From CAMTWZ01 sp964412365 (GTDB taxonomy: Bacteria > Bacteroidota > Rhodothermia > Balneolales > HLUCCA01): 64,000 bases of DNA. Where the stretch lies: positions 19,005 to 83,004 of the forward strand of contig CAYPOI010000001.1 of NCBI GenBank assembly GCA_964412365.1, read 5' to 3'. The translations under genes and the position numbers were made by a program. How positions within the stretch are numbered: position 1 is the first letter of the stretch; each line of letters starts with the position of its first letter. A model generated the notes under the pieces. The model was not told the DNA's origin and searched no databases. It was given only the letters and a program-made list of their open reading frames with translations. This document shows positions 35,070-43,989 of the stretch, piece by piece.

Positions 35070-36217
35070 TGCGGATCCTACACCATACATCCGAATGGCT
35101 TCCCAGCACCATGACGTGGCTGAAGCAACTCATCACCGACACCGATCCCTTGGTGGATAATCATGTGTTCGCTGAAATCCGTCGTGCGAACTCCCCTTCT
35201 CACGCCAATCTGCATGTCTCGCGCGAATCCAATCCGATGCGCTATTGGACATCAAGGGCCTTGAAAAAAGCGACGTTGATCCGGTACAATGGTGCCGACA
35301 CTGCTCATGCGCTGCGTGTGAAACCGCATATCCTGCACTCGCATTTCGGTCATCTTGGTGCTCAGGACATCCCGCTCGCCAACACACTCGGCATCCCTCA
35401 TGTGGTCTCGTTTTACGGGATGGATGTTCATCAACTGCCATATGGAGATGCGAAATGGATGCCCTTGTATCGCGACTTGTTCGCAAGTGGAGCCCAGATT
35501 CTGTGCGAAGGCGAATTCATGCGCGAATCCATCATCAAATTAGGCGCATCGCCACAACAGGTTCATGTGCATCGACTGGGTGTGGATGTGGGACGCATCC
35601 GCTTCCAGCCCAGGAAAATCGCCGACGGTGACGGGCTTCGCATTCTGATGGCGTCCGCCTTCCGACCGAAAAAAGGCATCCCATATGGCATTGAAGCGGT
35701 AGCCAAAGCCTCGAAATCAATTCCTATCGAGTTGACAATCATCGGGGATGCGGCCGATGCGCAATCCGAGGTCGAAAAATCCCGCATCAACGCCGCCATC
35801 CACGCCTCAAACATCGGTTCCAGGATCCGCCGGGTAGGCTTCGTTCCCCACCAAGAACTGCTTTCCCAAGCCTTGGCCCACCACGTGTATCTGGCGCCAA
35901 GTGTGACCGCCATTGACGGTGATTGCGAAGGCGGCGCGCCGGTGAGCCTGATCGAGATGGGCGCGTCGGGCATGGTGATTGCCAGCTCCCGCCATTGCGA
36001 CATACCGGGCGTAGTCACTCACGGCGAAACCGGGTGGTTGGCCGACGAACGAGATACCGACGCGACGGCCGCAAACCTGATCCGCATTTGGGAGACCCGC
36101 AACGCCTGGGAACCCTCCCAAATCGCACTGCGCCAACATATCGAAGCGTCCTTTCACAACCGCTCGCAAGCTACCGAATTGGTGCGTCTGTATGAGCGAT
36201 TCCGAGGTGACGCATGA
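35066..36217 (+). CDS. Glycosyltransferase family 4 protein (WcaL-like)
   Basis: The 383-residue GT-B enzyme has the N-terminal HSHFGHLGAQDIPLA and VVSFYGMDVHQLPY segment seen in colanic-acid-type transferases, and a C-terminal donor site GGAPVSLIEMGASGMVI with the usual EX7E spacing. The sugar is not inferable. It overlaps the flippase and the next transferase by 4 nt each. Confidence 0.92.
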   Translation: MMRILHHTSEWLPSTMTWLKQLITDTDPLVDNHVFAEIRRANSPSHANLHVSRESNPMRYWTSRALKKATLIRYNGADTAHALRVKPHILHSHFGHLGAQDIPLANTLGIPHVVSFYGMDVHQLPYGDAKWMPLYRDLFASGAQILCEGEFMRESIIKLGASPQQVHVHRLGVDVGRIRFQPRKIADGDGLRILMASAFRPKKGIPYGIEAVAKASKSIPIELTIIGDAADAQSEVEKSRINAAIHASNIGSRIRRVGFVPHQELLSQALAHHVYLAPSVTAIDGDCEGGAPVSLIEMGASGMVIASSRHCDIPGVVTHGETGWLADERDTDATAANLIRIWETRNAWEPSQIALRQHIEASFHNRSQATELVRLYERFRGDA

Positions 36218-37389
36218 AAACCGTGGTGATACTCGCTCCGTGGTGGCAAGATCCTGCGCATGTCGGAAACATCCGCCTCAAACGCCATGTTAAATGGTTT
36301 CAGGAAGCCGGTTGGCATGTGGTTTTGGTTGATTCCGGCCATGAATACGCCATTCACGACGAACCATGCCTAACGCGCATCACCATCGCAGATCCCATCC
36401 GCATGCATGTGAAACCGTCCGAAGACGGACCTCCACCACGCAAACCCAACGCATTGCGGCGCTGGTTGGCCTATTTCCTATTGGTGCCGGATCCGTCCAT
36501 TCTGTGGGCGCGGCGCGTGTTGGCCCACCCGGTGATCCGTCACACCGTGCGCACCGCCGATCTCATCACATCCTCTTCCCCGCCTGAAGCGGCGTTTCTC
36601 GCCTGTGCCACATTTTCCAAGCGCTATGGCCTCCCGTTTTGGATGGATATGCGCGATGGATGGCTCGACGAACCGCTGAAACCCTTACTTCGGTCGTCTG
36701 CCCTGCAACGGTTTCGTGAGCGGCGCTTGGAATCATGGAGTTTATCCGTTGCATCCATCATCACGGTCACTTCTGACAATTGGAAAACGATGCTTGCGGA
36801 CCGATATCCTCAGTTTTCCACGAAAATGCATGTTCTGACCAACGCCGCGCCGAATCCCGTCGACTCAGAGCACACATCCCTTGCGGTTCCCGAATTATTG
36901 TATGCCGGACGCTTATTCAGTTCTCGTCCCGAACGCCAAACACCGGATCTGAACAAGATTTTGGCGTTGCTACCTAAGCATACGTTCACCATCATCGGTC
37001 AATTGATTCCGGAAGAACATAAGCAGATCAAGCGGTTCGGATGGGGGCACATCCCGTTTATTCCCCGCAAATCCATGCTTCCGAGATTATCCGAAGCATC
37101 TGGACTCGTGTTCTTGTCCACATCTCATGGCTCCATTCCAGCGAAATGGTACGATTATTTGGCGACGGGCCGACCCATACTTGGAATCGCGACGCCCGGT
37201 TCAGCGGCGTGGGAGGCGATGTCAGGCGTCGATCATGCCTTTGCGGTGGACCCCGAGAATCCGGATAAAGACGTGCTGAAGGCGTTTTATCGAGCGTTGT
37301 CTATCGCAGAGCCTGCTTCCATCCCAACCCGCTTCAGCACGGAAACGGTACGTGCCCGATTCATGACCTTATTTGGAACGAATGAGTGA
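36214..37389 (+). CDS. Glycosyltransferase, GT-B fold
   Basis: The 391-residue protein begins KTVVILAPWWQDPAHVGNIRLKRHVKWF, a GT-B Rossmann entry, and has FWMDMRDGW and PAKWYDYLATGRPILGIA late in the chain. This is the same plan as the transferase at 18876-20048 (WIADWRDPWS, KLWDYLPIGRPIL), so the two are likely paralogues serving different glycans. It overlaps the GT4 gene by 4 nt and the GT2 gene by 8 nt. Confidence 0.85.
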   Translation: MKTVVILAPWWQDPAHVGNIRLKRHVKWFQEAGWHVVLVDSGHEYAIHDEPCLTRITIADPIRMHVKPSEDGPPPRKPNALRRWLAYFLLVPDPSILWARRVLAHPVIRHTVRTADLITSSSPPEAAFLACATFSKRYGLPFWMDMRDGWLDEPLKPLLRSSALQRFRERRLESWSLSVASIITVTSDNWKTMLADRYPQFSTKMHVLTNAAPNPVDSEHTSLAVPELLYAGRLFSSRPERQTPDLNKILALLPKHTFTIIGQLIPEEHKQIKRFGWGHIPFIPRKSMLPRLSEASGLVFLSTSHGSIPAKWYDYLATGRPILGIATPGSAAWEAMSGVDHAFAVDPENPDKDVLKAFYRALSIAEPASIPTRFSTETVRARFMTLFGTNE

Positions 37390-38284
37390 GCGTGTCGCCA
37401 TATTGTTATCCACCTACAATGGGGAGCAGTGGATCGATGCCCAATTGGAATCGATAACCCGTCAGACCTGGCCGGACATCCGTCTGCACATCCGTGATGA
37501 CGGATCGACAGATGGGACACCCGGCAGGTTACGTCTCTCAGATGAACAGGTCGTGTTTGGCAATAATGTGGGTGTGTTCCGCAGTTTCATGACTTTATTG
37601 GCCGATGCGGACGAAGCGGCGGCGTACTTCGCGTTCTGCGACCAAGATGATGTTTGGATGCCGGACAAATGCGAGCGAGCCGTGAAGCTCCTTCAACCAA
37701 TTGGAAATGACGTCCCGGCCATGGTCTACACCCGTTTGCAATACACGGATGAGGCCTTGCGAACAACGGGAACGAGTCCGATTCCGACCCAATCCGGGTT
37801 TCATACGGCCTTGGTTCAGAACCAAGCCACCGGATGCACCATCGTCATGAATGCCGCGGCTCGCAAGAAAATCTTGGAATCGGTTCCAGATTGGGCGTTG
37901 ATGCACGATTGGTGGTGTTATTTGGTGGTGTCGGCATTTGGAACGGTGATCTATGATCCGCATCCGTCTATTCTTTATCGAAAACATGCCTCGAACGTCA
38001 CTCCGGCTTCCCCGAATTGGCTCTGGGAGTTGTACAACCGGTATAAGCGGTTTCGAGGCGAGGGCGACATCACCGAAAAGGTGACGGACCAGGCCCAGGA
38101 GTTTCAGAAGCGATATGGTCATGCGTTGAATGAGGAAAACAAAGCGATTCTGAATGGGTTTTTGGAAGCTCGTGGGAAAGGAGTTTGGGGACGATTGGGC
38201 TATGCCCTTCGTATGCCGGTTCGACGTAACACACCGTTCGACACGCTCATCATGCGGGTGCTCATCGTGATGGGTCGCTTTTAG
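37382..38284 (+). CDS. Glycosyltransferase family 2 protein (rhamnosyltransferase-like)
   Basis: The 300-residue GT-A enzyme has the standard start VAILLSTYNGEQWIDAQLESI, HIRDDGSTDGT as the first acidic motif and FCDQDDVWMPDKCERAV as the DxD-like metal site. This pattern is common in rhamnosyltransferases such as RfbF/WbbL relatives. The ATG at 37382 is preferred over a TTG three codons upstream. The stop overlaps the convergent small gene by 4 nt (TTAG). It is the last gene of glycan locus 2. Confidence 0.93.
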   Translation: MSERVAILLSTYNGEQWIDAQLESITRQTWPDIRLHIRDDGSTDGTPGRLRLSDEQVVFGNNVGVFRSFMTLLADADEAAAYFAFCDQDDVWMPDKCERAVKLLQPIGNDVPAMVYTRLQYTDEALRTTGTSPIPTQSGFHTALVQNQATGCTIVMNAAARKKILESVPDWALMHDWWCYLVVSAFGTVIYDPHPSILYRKHASNVTPASPNWLWELYNRYKRFRGEGDITEKVTDQAQEFQKRYGHALNEENKAILNGFLEARGKGVWGRLGYALRMPVRRNTPFDTLIMRVLIVMGRF

Positions 38285-38595
38285 ACGATATCCATTTTCA
38301 GCGCGTCGAGCGCGGTATCGAGCGAGCAGGTACCGCACCGGTAGGCTTCAACCCACCAATAGACGGAACGGCGACGGGCCATCACGTGCGGATCACGGGT
38401 GGAATACAAGCCTAAAAGTTCATCGCGGTATCCGATCACATCGACGGCGATGGAGCGCTTGAGGGTGGACGGGATGTCAGCCCAACCCATCACATCCAAC
38501 ATGTCGGATGCGGCCTCGATCAGCGGATCTTGGACAGTGACGGCGTGAAGGTGGTGGACTGGAGCGGTGTAAGTGGTTTTGAGTGCGGTGGACAT
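38281..38595 (-). CDS. Unknown 104-residue protein with HHLH and CGTC motifs
   Basis: I do not recognise this protein. It has no transmembrane segment or signal peptide, an N-terminal HHLH, a central helical part and a CGTC motif near residue 88. AAGGAA lies shortly before the ATG as a possible ribosome-binding site, which supports it as a real gene. It is divergent from the antiporter gene, and a perfect palindrome lies exactly midway between the two start codons. His and Cys motifs could bind a metal or sense redox state, but that is speculation. Its stop overlaps the GT2 gene. Confidence 0.55.
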   Translation of the reverse strand: MSTALKTTYTAPVHHLHAVTVQDPLIEAASDMLDVMGWADIPSTLKRSIAVDVIGYRDELLGLYSTRDPHVMARRRSVYWWVEAYRCGTCSLDTALDALKMDIV

Positions 38596-38636
38596 CTGCG
38601 TTTCCTTGTTTGTTTAGACCAATCTACACCCCAAAA

Positions 38637-38654
38637 GTGACACCATAGTGTCAC
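38637..38654. promoter_or_regulatory. Perfect 7+7 palindrome between divergent genes (candidate operator)
   Basis: GTGACAC (38637-38643) and GTGTCAC (38648-38654) flank CATA. The centre lies at 38645-38646, and the midpoint between the two start codons (38595 minus strand, 38697 plus strand) is 38646, so the site is about 42 bp from each ATG. This geometry fits one dimeric regulator controlling both genes. Confidence 0.55.
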
Positions 38655-38696
38655 CACAAATCCCATCTCCTATTTTTTTTATTCCTATTTTCACCC

Positions 38697-41201
38697 ATGC
38701 CTTTTTCCCATCTGATCGACCTGCCTTTCAGCGACCCCGTGCTCATTTTCGCACTGGTGATGCTATTGATTTTATTGACTCCGTTCCTTTCACGTCGATT
38801 GAATCTACCTTCATCGGTCGGATTGATTCTCGGAGGGATGATTGTGGGTCCGAGCATGATTGGACTCCTTGCGCGAGATGAAACCATCATTCTTCTGGGC
38901 ACAGTCGGTTTGCTGTATCTCATCTTTTCGGCGGGATTGTCCATCGATCTGAACCAATTCCAAAAACTTCGCAACCGGAGTCTTGGATTCGGTCTGCTAT
39001 CTCTATTTCTTCCGTTCGGATTGGCCTATTTAGGCGGCATGTACATCCTCGGCTATGAATTGAATCCCGTATTGCTACTGGGTGCCATTGTGGGATCGCA
39101 TACGCTCATCGCCTATCCGCTGGCATCCAAATTGGGAATCACACGTCACCCGAGCGTGACCGTTACCATGGGTGGAACCATCGTCACCGATTTCGTCTCC
39201 CTCATGATCCTTGGTTTCGTGATCGCCGCCGAGCGCGATCCCAACATCAACCTGCAATTTTGGATCGGCTTTCTCGCATCCATCGGCCTGTTTCTCGGGT
39301 TCACCATCCTTGTGATTCCGCGCTTGGCCCGATGGTTCTTCAAAACCGTGACTGGCGAAACCGAAGCCGATTATGTTTTCTTATTGGCCATTCTTTTCGT
39401 GACCGCCTACTTGGCAAAAATCGCAGGGCTGGCTCCCATCATCGGCGCATTCATCTCCGGATTGTTGCTCAACAAGCTGGTTCCTGATTCATCCCCCCTC
39501 ATGAACCGAGTGATGTTCATGGGAAATGCCCTGTTCATCCCGTTTTTTCTGATATCCGTCGGGATGTTGGTGGATGTCCAAGTCATGTCCCAGCTCGACG
39601 TTTGGTTGCTATCGGGCTTGCTGATTCTGATGGTGGTTGTCGGAAAAGGACTTGCTGCATGGATTTCGGGTGTCTTTTTCAAATTCAAGATGTCGCACAT
39701 CCTCGTGATGGCTGGCTTATCTATCCCACAGGCCGCAGCGACATTGGCCGTGACCTTGATCGGTTTCGAAATGGGTCTGTTTGATGCCCTTCTCGTGAAC
39801 GCCGTTGTGATCATGATTCTACTGACCTGTCTGATCGGCCCCTCGTTGGTTGATCGTTTCGGCAGACAGATCGCCATGGAGAGCGATTCCCAATTTCAAG
39901 ATGCCAGTGGTTTTCCACAACGGATCTTGGTTCCGCTGGCCAATCCGACCACAGCCGAAGCGTTGATGGATCTCGCGTTCGCGATGCGGGATAAAAAATC
40001 AGAAGAACCCGTCTATCCGCTCACGGTGGTTCGCGATGGACCGAATGTGCAAGTGGATGTGGCGGTCAGTGAAAAAATGTTGGCGCATGCGGTCATTTAT
40101 GCGGCCAGTGCGGATGTACCAGTATCGCCTGTGACCCGCGTGGACATGAATATTTCCAGCGGCATCACCCGTGCGGTGAAAGAAAGCCGCATCACGAACG
40201 TCATCATCGGTTGGAATGGTGAATCGTCTGCGACAAAAGCCATTTTTGGCGGTGTCTTGGATCAATTGCTGCATCAAGTCCGCCATATGATCATGGTGTG
40301 TAAAATGGAAAAACGCATTTCCACAGTTCGGCACATCTATTATGCAATCCCCCCGTTTGCGACATTGGAGACCGGATTCATGGAAGCGTTGCGTTATGTG
40401 ATGATCTTGGCCAATCAGATCGGTGCCGAACTCACTATCATCGGCATCGAAGAACGAATGCCCCGCATCAAGGCCTGTGTGAAATCCACTAAAGATCCGA
40501 TCAAATGCGGTTATGTGCCGATGGATCGATGGTCGGATTTGAACGACATCCTCGACCGCTACCTCACATCCGACGATCTGTTCATCCTGCAAAGCGCCAG
40601 AGAAGGAACCCTTTCTTGGAGACCTGGTTTGGATCGCATGCCCGGACTCATCGCGTCTCGTTACATGAAAACAGGATTCATCGCTATTTATCCGTCTGAA
40701 ATCGGAGAACAAGTGGATGGAACTGCTGAACCGATCAAACAGACCACAACGGATGGGTTGATTGAAGATGCCTCGATCATTTTCCCATCCAAACACGTCA
40801 CGTTTGAAGACATCGTGCATGATTTGATGGTAGACTTATATCCTAAGGACCCGGATCAGGACCGAAAACGAGCAAACGAGATCGTCCAATCGAATGAGGC
40901 GTATAATTCGGAGCTCGCGCAGGGGATTGTTTTGTTGGAAGCGATCACCGACGATCAGGATGAAGCCCGATTGATGATCGCGGTGTGTGGAAAGCGCATT
41001 GACGTGCCAAAAACCACCGCACCGGTTTGTATGGTGGCGATCGTCGTGCATCCGGCCAATGAAACGGTTGAAGAGCACCTCAGACGGTTAAATGGACTCG
41101 CGAGACGTTTGCGTCGGCCTGAGCTTGCCGAATCCTTGGGCAAAGCGAAATCCGTGGAACAGGTGATCCACCTGCTTCATCACAAAGATCAGATGGGATA
41201 A
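38697..41201 (+). CDS. CPA2 cation:proton antiporter with C-terminal USP and EIIA-like domains
   Basis: The 834-residue protein has a KefB/NhaP-like CPA2 antiporter at residues ~10-385 (about 12 helices, GLILGGMIVGP, GLLYLIFSAGLSIDL, IIGAFISGLLLNKL, MALSIPQAA-type region). Instead of a TrkA-N/RCK domain it carries a universal-stress-protein-like region (~400-685) and then ~697-830, which I read as a PTS EIIA-Ntr-type domain: NEIVQSNEAYNSELAQGI, then HLRRLNGLARRLRRPELAE and SVEQVIHLL align with the PtsN-like protein at 43465-43929. The phosphorylated His of the IPH motif is Glu748 (QGIVLLEA). It probably exchanges K+ or Na+ for H+ under regulation. Its stop overlaps convergent folD by 13 nt. 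Confidence 0.88.
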   Translation: MPFSHLIDLPFSDPVLIFALVMLLILLTPFLSRRLNLPSSVGLILGGMIVGPSMIGLLARDETIILLGTVGLLYLIFSAGLSIDLNQFQKLRNRSLGFGLLSLFLPFGLAYLGGMYILGYELNPVLLLGAIVGSHTLIAYPLASKLGITRHPSVTVTMGGTIVTDFVSLMILGFVIAAERDPNINLQFWIGFLASIGLFLGFTILVIPRLARWFFKTVTGETEADYVFLLAILFVTAYLAKIAGLAPIIGAFISGLLLNKLVPDSSPLMNRVMFMGNALFIPFFLISVGMLVDVQVMSQLDVWLLSGLLILMVVVGKGLAAWISGVFFKFKMSHILVMAGLSIPQAAATLAVTLIGFEMGLFDALLVNAVVIMILLTCLIGPSLVDRFGRQIAMESDSQFQDASGFPQRILVPLANPTTAEALMDLAFAMRDKKSEEPVYPLTVVRDGPNVQVDVAVSEKMLAHAVIYAASADVPVSPVTRVDMNISSGITRAVKESRITNVIIGWNGESSATKAIFGGVLDQLLHQVRHMIMVCKMEKRISTVRHIYYAIPPFATLETGFMEALRYVMILANQIGAELTIIGIEERMPRIKACVKSTKDPIKCGYVPMDRWSDLNDILDRYLTSDDLFILQSAREGTLSWRPGLDRMPGLIASRYMKTGFIAIYPSEIGEQVDGTAEPIKQTTTDGLIEDASIIFPSKHVTFEDIVHDLMVDLYPKDPDQDRKRANEIVQSNEAYNSELAQGIVLLEAITDDQDEARLMIAVCGKRIDVPKTTAPVCMVAIVVHPANETVEEHLRRLNGLARRLRRPELAESLGKAKSVEQVIHLLHHKDQMG

Positions 41202-42085
41202 ACGGCTTTTTTTGCTGCTAGTAGCGTGTTTTTCATAAGCATGGCGACGGTCATGGGTCCAACGCCACCTGGCACAGGCGTGATCCAACTGGCTTTTTCC
41301 ACAAGATTATCATAGTCCACATCCCCTACCAATTTGTATCCTTTGGGTGTGGTATGGTCGGCGATTCGGTTCATGCCCACATCCACAATCACCACTCCTT
41401 CTTTCACCATCGGAGCGGTGATGAGATTCGGTTGACCTGCAGCCACAATCAGCAGATCTGCGTTGATCGTATGGATCGTCAGATCTTTCGTGTATTTATG
41501 GCAAATCGTCGTCGTGGCTTTACCGGAGCCGGATTCATGCTCCCGAGACAACATGATCGCCATAGGCGACCCGACGATGTTACTCGCGCCCACCACAACC
41601 GCATGTTTCGATTTGGTCTGGATACTGTACACTTTCAGCAATTCCATAATTCCGGCCGGCGTGCACGATTTGAAGCAAGGCATGCCGATAGCGAGTCGAC
41701 CCACATTCATCGGATGAAATCCATCCACATCTTTTCGATGATCGATCGATTCGATCACACTCAATGGCGTGAGATGTTCGGGAAGCGGTAATTGGACCAG
41801 AATCCCATCAATCGAGTCATCCACATTCAGTTCATGGATTCGGGCTTTGAGATCTTTTTCCGAAATCGTATCGGGCAAGGATTCCGTGTCCGATTCGATG
41901 CCCACTTCCAAGCACGCCCGCATTTTCGAGCCGACATAGGTGTGCGACGCCGGGTTATTCCCCACAAGCAGCACGTGCAATTTGGGAGCACGGTTGCCAC
42001 GCGCGAGCCAATCGGCCACATCCGCTTTCACTTGCTTGCGCACATCCGCCGATACCGCCGTTCCATCAATGATATTCGCTGCCAT
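41189..42085 (-). CDS. folD: Bifunctional methylenetetrahydrofolate dehydrogenase/cyclohydrolase
   Basis: FolD (298 residues) interconverts methylene- and formyl-tetrahydrofolate for one-carbon metabolism. The motifs VGNNPASHTYVGSKMRAC (catalytic Lys), DGILVQLPLPEHL, VDGFHPMNVGRL and the C-terminal ITPVPGGVGPMT are all present. It is the last gene of the ptsN-like - regulator - folD operon, 2 nt after the regulator stop. Confidence 0.97.
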   Translation of the reverse strand: MAANIIDGTAVSADVRKQVKADVADWLARGNRAPKLHVLLVGNNPASHTYVGSKMRACLEVGIESDTESLPDTISEKDLKARIHELNVDDSIDGILVQLPLPEHLTPLSVIESIDHRKDVDGFHPMNVGRLAIGMPCFKSCTPAGIMELLKVYSIQTKSKHAVVVGASNIVGSPMAIMLSREHESGSGKATTTICHKYTKDLTIHTINADLLIVAAGQPNLITAPMVKEGVVIVDVGMNRIADHTTPKGYKLVGDVDYDNLVEKASWITPVPGGVGPMTVAMLMKNTLLAAKKAVYPI

Positions 42086-42087
42086 GG

Positions 42088-43461
42088 CTACCGTTCCAGT
42101 TGGTATTTCTTGATCTTGTTATACAAATGAGATCTCATGATGCCGATTGTATCGGCCGTGGCCGAGATGTTCCAGTCATGTTTCTGCAACTGATGCCGGA
42201 TGAACTCCTTCTCCGTCGCTTCCTTGTACTCCTGAAAATCGGAATACTGCTCCAATACATCATGCAAGCTGTGCCGACCATGGGATTGATGCGGCTTCAT
42301 CACCACTTGCTCGATCGTCTTCGCCGTAATGTCCGAATTCATACTTAAAATACCCAGACGCTCCACCACATTCCGCAATTCCCGCACGTTTCCAGTCCAT
42401 TCGAGTAAACTCAGAGCCGTCAATGCGTCGTCCGTGAAATACTTGTCAGCAAACAGGATATCGCGCTTGCTCAATTCCTCCAGAACAGCTTTGGCCAATA
42501 TGGGGATGTCGGTGCTGCGTTCGCGCAACGCCGGCACATGGATCGGAATCACATTCAAGCGATGGTAGACATCCTCGCGGAATCGTCCTGCCACGATTTC
42601 TTCCTGCAGATCTTTATTCGTCGCCGCGATCACGCGCACATCGACGGATATCGTGGATGTCCCTCCCACTCTCGTGATCACATTTTCCTGCAAGGCCCGT
42701 AGCACTTTCGCTTGCGCGGCCAGACTCAGATCGCCGATCTCATCCAAGAACAAGGTTCCGCCGGTGGCTTCTTCAAACTTGCCGATGCGCTGACGTACCG
42801 CCCCGGTGAAAGCCCCTTTTTCATGGCCAAATAACTCGCTTTCAATCAGTTCCGTCGGGATCGCCGCGCAGTTCACATCCACAAACGGAGCGCTGTTGCG
42901 CTTGCTGTGTTCATGCAACCAACGGGCCACCAGTTCTTTGCCGGTCCCATTCTCGCCGGTGATGAGCACCCGCGCATCGGTCTGCCCGACACGCTTGATG
43001 GTCTGGCGAATGGTTTCAATGACGGCGCTATCCCCCAGAATATCCTTCACCTGCGTGATCTTCCGACGCATGGTTCGGTTCTGACTCACCAAGCGGTTGC
43101 GATCCAGCGCGTTGCGAACCGAAATCAACAACCGGTTCAAATCGGGTGGCTTTTGAAGGAAGTCGAACGCGCCGAGTCGGGTGGATTGGATGGCGGTGTC
43201 GATGGTGCCATGACCCGTGAGCATGATCACTGGAAATTCGATGCCTTTTTCATGCAATTCGGATAAAAGTTCAAGTCCGTCTTTCCCTTGCATTTTCACA
43301 TCCAGCAACATCAGGTCGATGGGGTTCGATTCGATGATGGTCAACGCTTGTGCGGCGCCATCGGCTTCAAGAATGTGATACCCTTCGAATTCAAGCACTT
43401 CCCGCAACGCTCGGCGTATTCCCGGCTCGTCGTCTGTCAGCAGGATCGTGGCATGACGCAT
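42088..43461 (-). CDS. Sigma-54-dependent response regulator, NtrC family
   Basis: The 457-residue regulator has a receiver domain (phospho-acceptor D54 in LMLLDVKMQGKDG, Lys in LQKPPD), an AAA+ domain with Walker A GENGTGKE, the sigma-54-contacting GAFTGA loop and Walker B GGTLFLDEIGDL, and a Fis-type helix-turn-helix at the end (NISATADTIGIMRSHLYNKI). It activates sigma-54 promoters when phosphorylated. No histidine kinase is adjacent. It lies 3 nt after the PtsN-like gene, which suggests a link to PTS-Ntr signalling. Confidence 0.95.
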   Translation of the reverse strand: MRHATILLTDDEPGIRRALREVLEFEGYHILEADGAAQALTIIESNPIDLMLLDVKMQGKDGLELLSELHEKGIEFPVIMLTGHGTIDTAIQSTRLGAFDFLQKPPDLNRLLISVRNALDRNRLVSQNRTMRRKITQVKDILGDSAVIETIRQTIKRVGQTDARVLITGENGTGKELVARWLHEHSKRNSAPFVDVNCAAIPTELIESELFGHEKGAFTGAVRQRIGKFEEATGGTLFLDEIGDLSLAAQAKVLRALQENVITRVGGTSTISVDVRVIAATNKDLQEEIVAGRFREDVYHRLNVIPIHVPALRERSTDIPILAKAVLEELSKRDILFADKYFTDDALTALSLLEWTGNVRELRNVVERLGILSMNSDITAKTIEQVVMKPHQSHGRHSLHDVLEQYSDFQEYKEATEKEFIRHQLQKHDWNISATADTIGIMRSHLYNKIKKYQLER

Positions 43462-43464
43462 GGA

Positions 43465-43929
43465 TCAGACCATCTTTAATTCTTCGCTCTGGAACTTCGC
43501 CAGAATCTCCTCAATCGTAGTGCACTCGAGCAACTCAAGGCGAAATCCATCATTATTCATGAGTCTGGAAATGCGGCTGAGCAGACGGATGTGGGTGCTC
43601 GATTGGGACTCGGGTCCGACCACCAAAAACAATTGCGCCACCGGCATCTGGTCGATCGATCCGTACTCGATCGGCGTTTCGAGCTTGGCATAGGCCATCT
43701 GACTCGATTCCAGCCCGTTCACCTTTCCATGCGGGATGGCCAGTCCCTTTCCGACACCCGTCGACATCACACGTTCCCGTTCCATCACCGCGCGAAGCAA
43801 GGCGTTCGGATCGGCTTCGGGATGTCGGGAAGCGATGGATTCAGCTAAGAAACGAATCGCATCCTCTTTAGTGGTGACCTTCAGGGAAGGGAAAACATTC
43901 GAGGAATTCAGGAATTCGGATATGCGCAT
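43465..43929 (-). CDS. PTS EIIA-Ntr-type protein (PtsN-like)
   Basis: The 154-residue protein is a type 2 EIIA domain (fructose/mannitol/nitrogen class). The phosphorylation site is intact at His67 (GKGLAIPHGKV), and the domain end HIRLLSRISRLMNNDGF...TIEEILAKF is typical. No EIIB/EIIC permease is nearby, so a regulatory role like PtsN, which controls K+ transport and nitrogen/carbon balance in proteobacteria, is likely. It is the first gene of the operon with a sigma-54 regulator. The nearby antiporter carries a His-less version of the same domain. Confidence 0.9.
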   Translation of the reverse strand: MRISEFLNSSNVFPSLKVTTKEDAIRFLAESIASRHPEADPNALLRAVMERERVMSTGVGKGLAIPHGKVNGLESSQMAYAKLETPIEYGSIDQMPVAQLFLVVGPESQSSTHIRLLSRISRLMNNDGFRLELLECTTIEEILAKFQSEELKMV

Positions 43930-43969
43930 GCCGCTTGGTTACATGGGGTTTTACTACCGCAAAGACGCC

Positions 43970-43977
43970 CAAATATA
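43970..43977 (-). promoter_or_regulatory. TAnnTTTG-type -7 element upstream of the ptsN-like gene
   Basis: The minus strand reads TATATTTG, an exact match to the Bacteroidota -7 consensus, ending 41 bp before the ATG. No clear -33 TTTG box is at the usual spacing. It lies in the 60-bp gap to the divergent ccmB gene. Confidence 0.5.
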
Positions 43978-43989
43978 GTAACTTCTGAC

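Noticed and set aside
39999..40820. 273-codon open frame antisense to the antiporter C-terminus
   Set aside because: The sense strand encodes USP and EIIA-like domains; the antisense frame is His/Arg-rich without domains.
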